Positions 45,036 through 55,379 of a stretch of 64,000 nucleotides of DNA are shown here, piece after piece; within the stretch, counting starts at the first letter, position 1, and each line of letters starts with the position of its first letter. The notes below the pieces were generated by a model. That model worked only from the letters and a program-made list of their open reading frames with translations, did not search any database and was not told the origin of the DNA. Both the position numbers and the translations under genes were made by a program. Source of the DNA: Hymenopus coronatus. Taxonomy: Eukaryota > Arthropoda > Insecta > Mantodea > Hymenopodidae. The stretch covers positions 434,086,421 through 434,150,420 of the forward strand of contig CM060900.1 in assembly GCA_030762935.1 (NCBI GenBank). The letters run 5' to 3'.

Positions 45036-45639
45036 TCGGCGTTCATTACTTCATCGGCTGTTCGAGATGTTGGTTTCAAACATGTGATGGTATAAGCTCT
45101 ATTGCAAAACTGATTAATCTTTTAAAATGATATATAAACAGGAATTTTAACTATAAAATTAGAATTTTGAAAAACTAATCCGCATATTTTGTCAGAAATG
45201 CTGTTTTCTGGGTTCATCACATATTTAAACTCACTATTCAAATAAGTGCACCTAAGTGAACATCGGCATATCAAAACTGTGCTTTCTGTATATTAATTTA
45301 CATGGATGTCACATACCTGGCTTTGCACCTAAAAAGTTGATTTTCACGTATATTCTACCAAGTATTGCACTATGCGTAGTACAAAAGTTATGATTATAGC
45401 TGTAATGGTTAGGTGATACTCAGATTACAGCATTGACATACTTTTCCTGCGTAGTCCAGTGTGTTCAGCCACAAAGTGACCTTAACACGTAACTATCAGT
45501 ACTTGAAGCATTGGCTAAACACTCGTTTCTGTACCTCCAGAAATGTAGTTCTACTTTAAGAATAAAATAGTTTATTATTATTTTATTTGTACAAAAATGA
45601 TTTAAAAATTAAATACCATGCATTAAATATATTTGCATG
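45036..45639. other. No recognised feature
   Basis: AT-rich and without a named signal. Confidence 0.35.
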
Positions 45640-46010
45640 AAAAAAGAATATCATGTATTTCCTAAGGAAAACTTGTGAAGTCCACTTTATTCGGATGGAA
45701 TGTTTTATACTCTTGTATAACCAACTATACATTAAGAGAAAGAGAGACGCAAACGTGCTACAAAAATATAGAGCACTTTAAAATACGCAATTTGTTTCAA
45801 ATAACTCTTTTTGGGACATCAGCCATTTCCGAAATATCCGTTATTAATAGTGCGAATTGTTCACTACCTAGTCATTCTTTTCAAGTCCTGTCAATTTTCA
45901 GTTGTTTCTCGCGATTGCATGTAAACAGTAGGAATGGAATTATAGGCAACATATAGCGTTGGTTCTAACATTTGACTATCCCTGGTCGTGTGAGTATAAC
46001 ACATCAGATT
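45640..46010 (-). repeat. Old, diverged family Q copy
   Basis: AACTTGTGAAGTCCACTTTA, AAGAGAAAGAGAGACGCAAA, GCCATTTCCGAAATATCCGT and TTTCTCGCGATTGCATG follow family Q in reverse, closest to the diverged copies at 12230 and 43815. These three form an older subfamily. Confidence 0.6.
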
Positions 46011-46284
46011 CTTTAAAATATATTGGTCGTGGGTTCAAAAGTAAATTATGTTACTGGTAATCGTTAGACCATGGAAACGCAATCCCTCTTCTACCTACTA
46101 TGCATGTGGCAGAGAAAATAATGTGTCTGTTCTGATTCCAAGTGCTCGTTGGTAAGTGCGAAATCACATGTAAATGAGTACGTGATGCATCTCAGGCAAA
46201 TAGATCAGTATTATTTAATTTATTTTTCCCACATAAAATAAATGCAAGTCAATTGAGAAGTTTATTGCCGTGCCGGCTTGTTGT

Positions 46285-46376
46285 CACGGTAGCTCAGTGG
46301 TAGAGCAGCCGACTAGAGACCGGGATATCTGTGGTTAAAACCCTACTATGGTATTGAATTTTTCAGTCTGGTATGT
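46285..46376 (+). repeat. SINE A single arm
   Basis: CACGGTAGCTCAGTGGTAGA, GCAGCCGACTAGAGACCGGG, TGTGGTTAAAACCC and TATTGAATTTTTCAGTCTGG. Only one arm is present, unlike the palindromic copy at 1161-1495. Confidence 0.72.
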
Positions 46377-46939
46377 TCCTGATAATCTTTATGTAGCATC
46401 TTTGGAAATACCTACTCTACCTAAATATAAAGAGTAGTATTTAGTTAGAGTAAATAGAATATACACATACATATGTACATAAATACAAGAAATAATTAGT
46501 TCATCTAATTTATCATATTTGTACTAATCAATATAAATATAAATGTTTACCTAAGCATGTAGAATTACGCTTAAGGTAATTGAATATGTTGTTAAATAAA
46601 GTTTATAAAAATACCTACCTTGTACCCACCTACCCACCCACCTACCTGCCTGCCTACCTACATTTAAAACATATTTACATTAAAATTCTAATATAGAGTT
46701 TGTTTGTGGAATAAAATATTTCCTCTACCTACTCTGCACTTGGCTGAGAAATTAGTATATCTGCTCCTTACCATGTGCGTTACGACATTTAAACGGCCAC
46801 TTGACGTAACTCAAGAAACAAATCAATATGGATTATGAAACCACCATGTGTAGGTTTTATGAGTATAAAAATGAAATATTTCAAAGATAGACCCAAATAA
46901 AATGTAATACTAAACATGAAATTAAGCTATATTTGAAAT
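46377..46939. other. No gene; (CCTA/CCTG)n microsatellite near 46621-46660
   Basis: AT-rich leader upstream of the Penelope-like element. TACCCACCTACCCACCCACC-type tetranucleotide repeats lie at 46621-46660. No Penelope terminal repeat could be recognised here. Confidence 0.4.
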
Positions 46940-49075
46940 TACAAGAAAAAAGAAAACATTCTTGCAGATATACGTTTCTTAAGCCTTTGTTTAAAACGTA
47001 AAGTAACTCCTATTTTTGTTAGAAAAACTGTTAAATTTGACAATAATAGTATTCATCAAAAAGCAGCAGAGAAGAAAGTAATTGAAGTTGAAGGAAGTTT
47101 ACATTTTAAAAACTTAAATAAAATTGAATTGAAATTATATAATTTGCATCTTAAACTTATAAATGTTTTAGGTAATTCAATTTGGCTCAATTTGGAATGC
47201 AAATTGTTTGATTTCTAGTCAGGATTTAAATGAAAATAATAAATTATTGGTTAAAGAAAAATGTAGTAAAATATTACAGAATTTGAATAAAAATCACCCT
47301 AAAGTAAATCACAATAAACAAATTATTAAATCATTAAAAGAAGAAGATGTAATCTCTACTAAAGCTGTTAAAGGTAACATTGTAATTTTAAATAAAACTG
47401 ATTACATTAACAGAATGAAACTCTTACTTCAAGGTGAAGATTACAAAAGCATTGATATTAACCCTTTAAAATCCTGCATTTCAATTTATAATAAAACTCT
47501 TAATGAAATTAAAAGTATTACAAATAAAGAAAAGCAAATTATAAAAGTCAGTAATCCAATTTTACCTAGAATATATGCTCTTCCCAAAATTCATAAACCT
47601 GTAAATAAAATGAGACTTATCGTAAATTGCATAAATTCACCTACTTACAACCTAGCTAAATGGTTAAATATAATATTCAGTAATTTTGAAAAATTTGAGA
47701 GTTTAAGTACTAAAAATTCTTTTGAGCTAGTCCAAAGGATCAGCAATATTACATTGTCTGCTAATGATAAACTTGTTTCTTTTGAGGTAACTGCTTTGTT
47801 TCCAGGCATTCCTAGAGAAAAACTTTTAACCATTTTTTTAAAAAATGTCAAGTTCTATAGAACTGAATGAAAATTTAATAAATGATTTTGTTAACCTTAC
47901 TAATCTTTGTTTGGATCAGAACTTTTTCAGCTTTAATGACAAATTCTATCAACAAACTTCTGGTTTAGCAATGCGTAGTCCACTGTCACCTTTTCTTACT
48001 GATCTTTTCATGAGCTATTTTGAAATACAGGTCACTAAAGCATTCCCTCTAATTTTTAAAACTTGGTATAGATATGTATATGATATATTTGCTATTGTTC
48101 CTGATAAACATGTAAATGGTGCTTTAAAACTTTTAAATTTACAAGAAAAGGCTATAAAATTCACATTAGAAAGTGAAAGTGATGGCTATCTACCTTTCCT
48201 GGATTGAAAAATAATAAAAAAGACAATAAATTGAATCTTGGAATATACAGAAAGCAAACCCACACTGATAATTATATAAAAAATAATGGCTTAGTTTAAT
48301 TTATAGGTTAATTAATTTACCCCTTAATAAAGATGAATTCTATAAAGAATATAAACACATTACCAACACTGCTTTAATTAATGGTTTTAATATTGATTTT
48401 ATAAATAAAAAAAAATTGAGAAGTTTAAATATCAAAAAGCTATTAAAGATATTTCTACGCTTAAGAAAATAAAAGATAATTACGTTTTTAAAACATTTAC
48501 TTAACACCCTTGGGCAAATAAAAAATTCACAAATATTTTCAAAGAGCATGGCATAATATTGGTTCCTCAAAATAAATACAGTATAAAATTTTGTTAGGCT
48601 TTTCTAAAAAGGATGAAATTTCAAAAAATAAAAAATCTGGCATTTATCAATTAAATTGTTTAAATTGTGACCTTGTTTATATTGGTAAGACTAAACGTCA
48701 TTTGGAAACCAGAGTAAAAGAACACTAGGAATATTAAACACAAACAATTTGATAAATCAGCTGTAGCAGAACATTTTTGAAAATTTAATCATGAAATAAA
48801 TCCAGATGTTAAGTTATTAAAACACTTAAATGGACCCAAAGATTTAATGGTTTGGGAGAAAATATTTATATTAAAGTATAAAAATCATGCAATGAATTTT
48901 GATATAGCTCCAATTTACTCTCTCAACAAATTTGTTTTGATTCCAGTAGTTAGCAATGCATTAGTACACAATCCACCTAGTAGCAGTAACCATAACAGTG
49001 TAAATAAACAACATCAAAAACCATACCAAAAGGAAATTAATGTTGATAATGCAATAGATTTATTGCGAAACTAGT
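46940..49075 (+). mobile_element. Penelope-like element, nearly full length, inactive
   Basis: The N-terminal part reads ILADIRFLSLCLKRKVTPIF (about 46950-47010). It is followed by a 220-codon frame (47208-47870) with AVKGNIVILNKTDYINRMKL and LPKIHKPVNKMRLIVNCINS and SPTYNLAKWL. RT motif A reads SFEVTALFPGIP (usually FDVTSLF). The next frame (47845-48207) has GLAMRSPLSPFL (usually GLAMGSPLSP), WYRYVYDIF (usually YVDD) and LESESDGYLPFLD. After stops comes SGIYQLNCLNCDLVYIG with KTKRHLETRVKEH (48636-48726), a GIY-YIG endonuclease. The frame 48847-49074 is the C-terminal tail. Enzyme family: reverse transcriptase plus endonuclease for retrotransposition. Inactivated by stops, frameshifts and changed motif A and C Asp residues. 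Confidence 0.92.
48600..48845 (+). pseudogene. GIY-YIG endonuclease domain of the Penelope-like element
   Basis: The open stretch ends at a TAG (48727-48729) right after the KEH of the domain. GIY and YIG are separated by 10 residues with two Cys (LNCLNCDL), as in Penelope-type GIY-YIG domains, which carry extra Cys before the YIG. Continuation after the stop (FDKSAVAEHF, FNHEIN) matches the usual SAVAEHxxxxxHxI segment. Its stops show decay, but the core residues are still readable. Confidence 0.88.
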
Positions 49076-49095
49076 CCAAGGATTCCAAAAGATAA

Positions 49096-49750
49096 GTGAA
49101 GATTTCTTGCAACTATTATTTTTATATTAATATACTCACTTTACCTTGTGTTTATATATTATCAATTTTAAAATTCTATGGAGTTAATCAACACAGTTTT
49201 ATTACAAACATGGAAATTCATAACATTAATACAAGACAAAAGGGATATATTCATCGTTCCAATGCCAATCTTCGTTGCTTTCAGAAAGGTGTATATTATG
49301 AAGCAATAAAGAGATTTAATGCTCGCCCCAGTAATCTCAAAGAAAATGTTGGGAATTTCAGAGCTTTTAAGGCCTCTCTTAACGAGTACCTTTGCAATAA
49401 ATAATTTTACTCTTTAGGTGAATATTTAAGTGACAAATCTGTCTGACAATACCGTTAACAATCATTGTATTTATAAATATTATAATGTATTGCATTTTGT
49501 GTATGTTAGTGTGTGTGTTTTATATTAAAATTAAACCGATGTATACTTTGACTTGCACGAATGTGCTAAATGAATTTTTTAGTATTTAGCAATGACACAA
49601 GGTCTGCAAAGCCTGATGCTTTGACATTTTACACTCTAGTACATAATTGTAAATTTTTGCATTGGAAATTCTATAACATATTTGTAAATATGTATTGTAA
49701 TTTGTTGACATTTATGAAGAGTACATAATACAATAAACATATTTTAGTTT
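49096..49750 (+). pseudogene. Jockey-like LINE C-terminus and 3' UTR, 5'-truncated
   Basis: The 102-codon frame holds LPCVYILSILKFYGVN, HNINTRQKGYIHRSNANLRC and FQKGVYYEAIKRFNARPSNL, a common arthropod LINE C-terminus (HNYNTR.K..LH......YQKGVYY.GIK.FN.LP). Downstream, an AT-rich 3' UTR runs to ACATAATACAATAAAC at about 49725-49740. It begins immediately after the Penelope-like element, so one inserted next to, or into the end of, the other. The frame is intact to its stop at 49402-49404. Confidence 0.82.
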
Positions 49751-51246
49751 TATATAATTACCAGTAGTAACTATTATGTCGATAATTAGAAAACTATCAT
49801 CTGACATTGCATCAGTGTTACATAGAAAGAAATTATATTTATTTATAAATTTTAACACTAATTTTTTATACTCTTTGTTTTTATGTGCAAAAAAAATAAA
49901 GGAAGTACATATGCTGTTATAGACCACATTAAGTATAGTGCAGTGGCATACAGTCCTCAAAAGCAAATGGTGTGATTATATGTCTATTCTGTTGTGTTTG
50001 TAACCCGTGCTTTTAGCACTAGAGCTTTATACATTGTTTTTTTCATAGCATATGAACATATGTATGTATACATGTATATGCCTTGACAAGTTCTATGTTC
50101 CGTGGCTTCCTGGCCTAAACGAACCTACAGAATGCTTTCTAATCTAATGAGAAAACAATGATAGTACAAGAAAATCTGTTTAAAGCAAAAATGAAGAAAA
50201 CAAACTCACATACATTTACAAAAAATGAATCACATGCCTTCTTCCTTCTTCGCTTCTTTTAAGGAAACTATTAGACTCTGATAAAGTTTCGTAGAGCTTC
50301 AGGCAAAAATCTGCTAGGTATACAGATGGTTGTTTTCGTGAATGGTAACACTTAAGTCACACTCAATTAATTTAATCCCAGCTATGCATGCATTTTTTCT
50401 CTCAAATAGATTAAAAGTAAACATAATTTGTGTAACTACTTGTATTTAAAAATACATAACTATGGTGAGATAGTGTCACGCTTGGACAAATTTTCCTGAG
50501 TTCGATTTTAGCAACCCAGCTGCGATAACTCGGTCATGGCAGAAGTTCGGACGGGATTGTTCCACTATGATCACTCCCTTTCAGTCTCGCAAAAATTTCC
50601 TGTCTCATTTTCAACTCCTTAGAAAAACGATGTACCTACTCCATCACTTATAAACTTAACCTTCAACATTTAAGAATTTCACGAAACGTATTGCACCAAA
50701 CGATTTTCGAAAACTAACCAACAATACCGCCTTACTAACTTTTATATCGTGTAAATCTACTCCGACATATCTGCATATAAATGTGCACACCAAAAATCAC
50801 CGACACGACCGGGGCATGCCCCGATCGACCAGTTTTGCGTCTGGCGTCTGACGGTTATTGTTGTCATATGCCTAGGTTTAAATAATCCTCAATAGCTATT
50901 AATTTTTAATTAAAATGTACAAAGTTTTAATTCCGTAATTCTAGGGATTTGTGAGATAACCATACGTACAGACAGACGTATATATGGACATACTGATGAC
51001 CATATGACACCGTTAATTTTTGAACACGCTTAGCAGTTCTTCTCCCGTATTAGATGTCATTTTTTTTACACTATTCTTCTGCAAATCAGGAACGGGTGAT
51101 ACCATTCCAAGAAGAAGAAAAAAAATGTTCATTTAACGATGTTTCAGGTTACGTGAAAAGCATAGTTGCAAATACATGCCTACTGTGAAATTCAGGGAGC
51201 GCTAATGACCTCAAATTTACCTTCAACTTCACCATAAAAACTTATG
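49751..51246. other. About 1.5 kb without recognised gene
   Basis: AT-rich, ORFs of at most 84 codons. If the promoter suggestion at 51501-51600 is right, this would be first-intron sequence of a minus-strand gene. GGGGCATGCCCC at about 50812 is a perfect 12-bp palindrome of unknown meaning. Confidence 0.35.
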
Positions 51247-51500
51247 GAGTTGAAGTGAAGTAGATATAATATCGACTTACCACTGGAAGCTATAGCACCA
51301 CTGCACACTCCCTACTAAAGACGCACATTATGAGTTGAAGTGAAGTAGATATAATATCGACTTACCACTGGAAGCTGTAGCACCACCGCACACTCCCTAC
51401 TAAAGACGCACATTATGAAGTTGAAGTGAAGTAGATATAATATCGACTTACCACTGGAAGCTGTAGCACCACCGCACACTCACTACTAAACTACGCATTT
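51247..51500 (-). repeat. 85-bp tandem triplication carrying a 5' splice-donor sequence
   Basis: Three units start at about 51247, 51332 and 51417 (spacing 85, 85-86), sharing GAAGTGAAGTAGATATAATA, TCGACTTACCACTGGAAGCT and TAGCACCACTGCACACTCCC. On the minus strand each reads ...GCTTCCAGTG|GTAAGTCGAT, an excellent GTAAGT donor, with ACTTAC (plus) at 51275-51280, 51360-51365 and 51446-51451. Adjacent units differ by only a few bases, so the triplication is young. The donor-site interpretation is inference. Confidence 0.85.
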
Positions 51501-51600
51501 GGCGAACGTCTGCCGACTGTAACCGCAACGCTTCTTCCACCCTGATGCACCCGTCAGTCACGTGATTCAACTGGAGTCGCCAATGAGCGGTTCCAGCCAG
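51501..51600 (-). promoter_or_regulatory. Candidate CCAAT/E-box promoter for a minus-strand transcript
   Basis: A locally GC-richer, CpG-containing block lies upstream (minus sense) of the triplicated donor. It contains a minus-strand ATTGGCGA (inverted CCAAT, 51577-51584) and CACGTG in TCACGTGA (51559-51564). An ATG at about 51500 (minus) would open MRSLVVSVRWCYSFQ up to the first GTAAGT donor at 51446-51451. This is a plausible promoter plus first exon, but no second exon was identified. Confidence 0.3.
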
Positions 51601-52562
51601 TGATGGCAACCGTAGCGAATTCCGCTACGCGTAGCCAAATTTGAGTCTTCGGGAGACATTGCAAAGAAAAACGAAAACTGGGAAAACGTAGCGACTTTTG
51701 TCAATTTAAAAAAAAGTCAACCAACTTATGGTAAACGCCAATGCCCAATGTTAGGCAACTATGCTGAGGTAAGTAGCCTCAAAGAATCTTTCATGTGAAA
51801 AATAAGTTGGTAACCCATGTTAATATTTATTTTATGCAAACGCAGTATTTATAAACATTCAATAATCAATAAGCAGATAGCTGATGCTTTTCAAAAAGTT
51901 TATGCAAGCTAAGATGACCTGATCTATATCTAGGGCAGCGTGATGAAACACTCGCTCATCGCATTATAACTTATACGGAGTGATAAAAGGTACTTCACCC
52001 CTAAGAAAAAAAAAAGCGAATACCGCGGAGAATTATCGAAATATGAGAAGAAAGCGAGAAAACAGTTGTTTTCGAACAAGTGGTTGAAAGAAGATGTTTT
52101 TTCTTGGATACCCCACGATTCGTTTGTTTTTCAGGGCACCGATATTTTGGTATGCCGTGCAGAGTTCAGGCCGTCAGGGGTTTGCCGTGCGTAAAAAATA
52201 GTTGGGGAACACTGGTCTATGACACACCACAAAAACTATGATAGTAGCAATCTGACAGCACGGAGGCGAAAATATGAAAACTGACCTGTCTCATCCCTAA
52301 TTTTGTGCACATCAATTTGTAATTGTAAGATACCTGCTCCCCTGACAACGGTGCTCCTTCAATCATAAGGAACTCTTTCCATTCAAAAGATTGGAATGAT
52401 TTTCTCCAAGAATACGATTAGAGGCTATAGGTTACTCTTATTTCCCAGAAGAATAGTGAAATTTCTGATATTTCAAAAGTTATTCTTATCTATAATGACA
52501 ATAATGCAAAAATATCTGTGTACTGAATAGGGTACAAGAAAATAAATATATAAAATCGACGC

Positions 52563-52568
<6 letters not shown>
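51601..52568. other. No gene; possible hAT-type terminus near 52201-52214
   Basis: GTTGGGGAACACTG (52201-52214) is the complement of CAGTGTTCCCCAAC, a sequence of hAT-terminus type, but no matching left end with an 8-bp duplication was found. The rest is AT-rich. Confidence 0.35.

Positions 52569-52604
<36 letters not shown>
52569..52604 (+). repeat. Poly(A) tract
   Basis: About 36 A residues after ATCTTAA. No retroelement 3' end could be recognised immediately upstream. Confidence 0.8.
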
Positions 52605-52606
<2 letters not shown>

Positions 52607-52703
52607 AATAAATATGCATTTCTGTGATTTGGGATACGTTATAAGGATTTATGCCACGTTAGCAATGCCTAAGATTTAAGACCCCTTTATTAGTATTCCA
52701 CAG

Positions 52704-53004
52704 ACTTTTTCGGCTTGCCCTCCCCGGATTTAGTACTGACACCCCCCTAGGATGCCTGTCGGGGAGCCAACGTCACGAGACCACAAAATGGGGAACCTGG
52801 AACATTGGTAGGCCCGTAGCCAGGCATGAGCGTGAGGAACTGGATGATAGGAAAGGTGACGATGAGTGGTGCGGAAACCGGAGGATCCAGAAAAAACTCA
52901 CCAAGACGCCGTTTCGCCCATCACAACATGCGGGCGCTTGGGATCGAACCCGGACCACCTGGATGAGATACGAGCGGTCTAACCACTCGGCCACGGTGCC
53001 TCCT
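52704..53004 (-). repeat. tRNA-derived SINE, family C (long form), minus
   Basis: TTCGGCTTGCCCTCCCCGGA and TTAGTACTGACACCCCCCTA (tail complement), AACATGCGGGCGCTTGGGAT, CGAACCCGGACCACCTGGAT (B box) and GGCCACGGTGCC (A box), which is the reverse of 9353-9726 with low divergence. Confidence 0.87.
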
Positions 53005-53099
53005 CCTACCGTACCTATCATTTTAATTATAGTAAAAAACCAATGTTATAGTTGACTTTGAGGTGTACCTGTGATCTGTATACAAACATACAATATTAG

Positions 53100-54530
53100 A
53101 AGCAGCATTAATAATGTGTAAACTATATAGAAGTCAATGTAAATCTGCACTACAAGCAGCAAAATTAGGCAGCAATATGGAATATATTGAAAACGAGCAA
53201 AATAAATGTAAAGCAGTATGGAATGTTTTGAAAAGAGAAACTAATAGTTCTAAGAATATGTTTACTGCACCTATTTGACCAGATAACTTTAAAAAATATT
53301 TCTCTGAATATGTGAAAGATAATTGTGATAAAGCAAAGCAAATATCAGAGCAATTTAATGTAGCAAAAATAAGTGTATGTAGTAAGTCCTATTGTAATGC
53401 AAGTTTTATGTGGCAGTAACTGAGGAGCTGGTTATCCAAGTCGTGAAAAAAATTAGTAGCTCTCCCAGTGAGGATATATATGGACTTAGTAATAGAATAA
53501 TTAAATCTGTTATTATTTATATTGTGAAACCACTAACCTATTGTATCAATTTATGTTTAAATGCTGCAGTATTTCCTGAACAGCTGAAAATGGCTAAAAC
53601 AGTTCCAATATTTAAGAAAGGTGATGTGAATAAACCAGAAAATTACAGGCCAATAGCTATTGTTCCTATATTAGGTAAAGTTTTTGAAGGTGTTGTACTC
53701 CATCAATTAATGTTATATACCACAGAAAATAATATTCTCAGCCCTTCACAATTTGGTTTTTCTCCAGGTAGAAGTACACACGATGCAATAAAAGCTTTAT
53801 TAGAGGCTGTATATAAAGCATTTTAAGACAAGGAAAATGCTCTTGCTTTGTTATTTGATTTAAGCAAAGCTTTTGATTGCATTCCACATGCCTTATTACT
53901 AATGAAATTATAATACTATGGAATTAGAAATACTGAATATAACTTCTTTTACACCTATTTAACTGGACGTAGGCATGCTGTTTTTGTAAATAATTTAAGT
54001 AGTAGAAGTGACTACATTGATTTTGGAGTACCATAAGGAACTATCTAAGGACCATTTCTGTTTCTTATTATGATAAATGACATGCCACATAATATACCTG
54101 CTAAGACGATTCCATATGCTGATCATTCCACCTTTATTGTAACACAATGATTTTGCTGTTTTAAATAATATATGTTATGACATAATTCAGAGTGCTACTA
54201 AATGGTTCTCTAGCAATGGTTTTTTAACTATCTGTGACAAAATGCAAAACATTATTTTTGGCCTTAGACAAAGCTCAAATGATGCTGAATACACTAATGT
54301 AAAACTTTTAGGAATGATTTTAGATATAGAATTAACCTGGAATTCACATGTTGAAAGTTATCTAAAGTTGTGTTTTTAGTCGCTGTACTACTGCAACGCA
54401 GAAACATGTAGCATTCCTTTAAGTGCTGGAATGAGTTAATTTTATCCTTATAAAACCTGTGTTTAAAGCCAGATTCCTCTCTAATACCTTAATACTACGT
54501 TTTTGGAGACCCTTCTTTTGGGAAGGGGTG
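53100..54530 (+). pseudogene. Jockey-like LINE reverse transcriptase, internal part, inactive
   Basis: The reading starts with a linker (KLGSNMEYIENEQNKCKAVW, DNFKKYF). It continues into a 138-codon frame (53410-53826) with SSPSEDIYGLSNRIIKS, TVPIFKKGDVNKPENYRPIA and SPSQFGFSPGRSTHDAIKAL. After a stop come FDLSKAFDCIPHALLLMKL (motif A), FGVP*GTI*GPFLF (motif B, two stops), INDMPHNIPAKTIPYADHS (motif C, YADD now YADH) and VKLLGMILDIELTWNSHVES. It ends near 54530, where an unrelated repeat begins. The 5' endonuclease domain is missing, so the copy is 5'-truncated and mutated. Confidence 0.9.
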
Positions 54531-54889
54531 TTGATGTCAGATGATGGTTGGTGTTTAAGGGCGCCCAACTGCTAAGGTCATTAGCGCGCTTAGAAAAAGA
54601 AAGTCGGTAAACACCAGAGGTAAAATAATGATATAAGAAAGAAAGCATAGAAAAAAGTCAATTAAAAAGCAAGGAAATAAAACGAACGTTGGCTAAAGCC
54701 ACGTGCGAAGCTAAAGAATGTCCCAAATGGAGGGAAAAGGATGTGTGAAAAACTCGGTCGACGAACTAAAACTTAGTAAAAACAGTTAAAACCTGAAAAT
54801 CCCATGAACTCCCGCTCCGTTAAAAATCCTTCGCTAAAAAGTAAACCAAAAGCTAAACCCTGAATGGACCGGTCAATTTAGATAAAAAG
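54531..54889 (+). repeat. Unclassified dispersed-type repeat H
   Basis: GGTGTTTAAGGGCGCCCAAC, TGCTAAGGTCATTAGCGCGC starts an A-rich, GC-patched block (TTGGCTAAAGCCACGTGCGA, AATGGACCGGTCAATTTAGA). Its vocabulary recalls insect repeats I know of, but only this copy is in the window, so the repeat status is inference. Confidence 0.4.
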
Positions 54890-55354
54890 TTAAAAACTCT
54901 GATAGGAGGGCTGATTTTGAACATTTAAGGGGCACGCATCTTCAGTAAATTTAGGTCTAACTCTAGAAACAGTAAGTATTTTACCATCACCCCTAGTAGC
55001 AGTACCTTCACGAGCTATAAAACTGTTATAGAAGTGCTTAATGCAGACAACTGCAGTTTCTATGAATGCTTCTAATCCACAACTATCTCCTAGTTTTGAC
55101 TTTTGGAAACATGAAGGTAGTCGTGTGAGTTTTTGTTCTAATCTGTAGGCATCTAGAAAGAGAAGGGGAGAAATACAACTAATTTCTAATGCTAAAAGGC
55201 AGTATGAATGAATGTCGTTATTAACCATAGTACTGTGCACATATTGTTGCATTTTTATACCTTTCTTTAGCATACTATTTTTATTTTTCTCGTGGTCCAC
55301 CATACACCTTAACACCATGGTTATAAGTGTATAACGGGCCTTGCCATGTATCAC
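54890..55354 (-). CDS. Unrecognised 154-codon ORF
   Basis: This is the longest minus-strand frame in the window (ATG at 55352-55354; the frame stays open about 12 codons further upstream). The protein has HGKARYTLITMVLRCMVDHE near its start, a Leu/Ser-rich middle (ALEISCISPLLFLDAY), five or six Cys residues, and ends RVRPKFTEDACPLNV then QNQPSYQSF. No signal peptide, transmembrane run or catalytic motif is evident, and I cannot assign a family. It lies between two LINE remnants, so it may be part of a mobile element, a captured exon or chance. Its mixed codon and residue use looks more protein-like than that of neighbouring chance ORFs. Confidence 0.35.
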   Translation of the reverse strand: MIHGKARYTLITMVLRCMVDHEKNKNSMLKKGIKMQQYVHSTMVNNDIHSYCLLALEISCISPLLFLDAYRLEQKLTRLPSCFQKSKLGDSCGLEAFIETAVVCIKHFYNSFIAREGTATRGDGKILTVSRVRPKFTEDACPLNVQNQPSYQSF

Positions 55355-55379
55355 GCAACTATTCTTTCCTCCTTTTACT

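Noticed and set aside
51598..52214. hAT element from CAGTGATGGCAAC to GTTGGGGAACACTG
   Set aside because: The ends resemble hAT TIRs in opposite orientation, but they match each other poorly and the 8-bp flanks (GTTCCAGC / GTCTATGA) do not form a target duplication.
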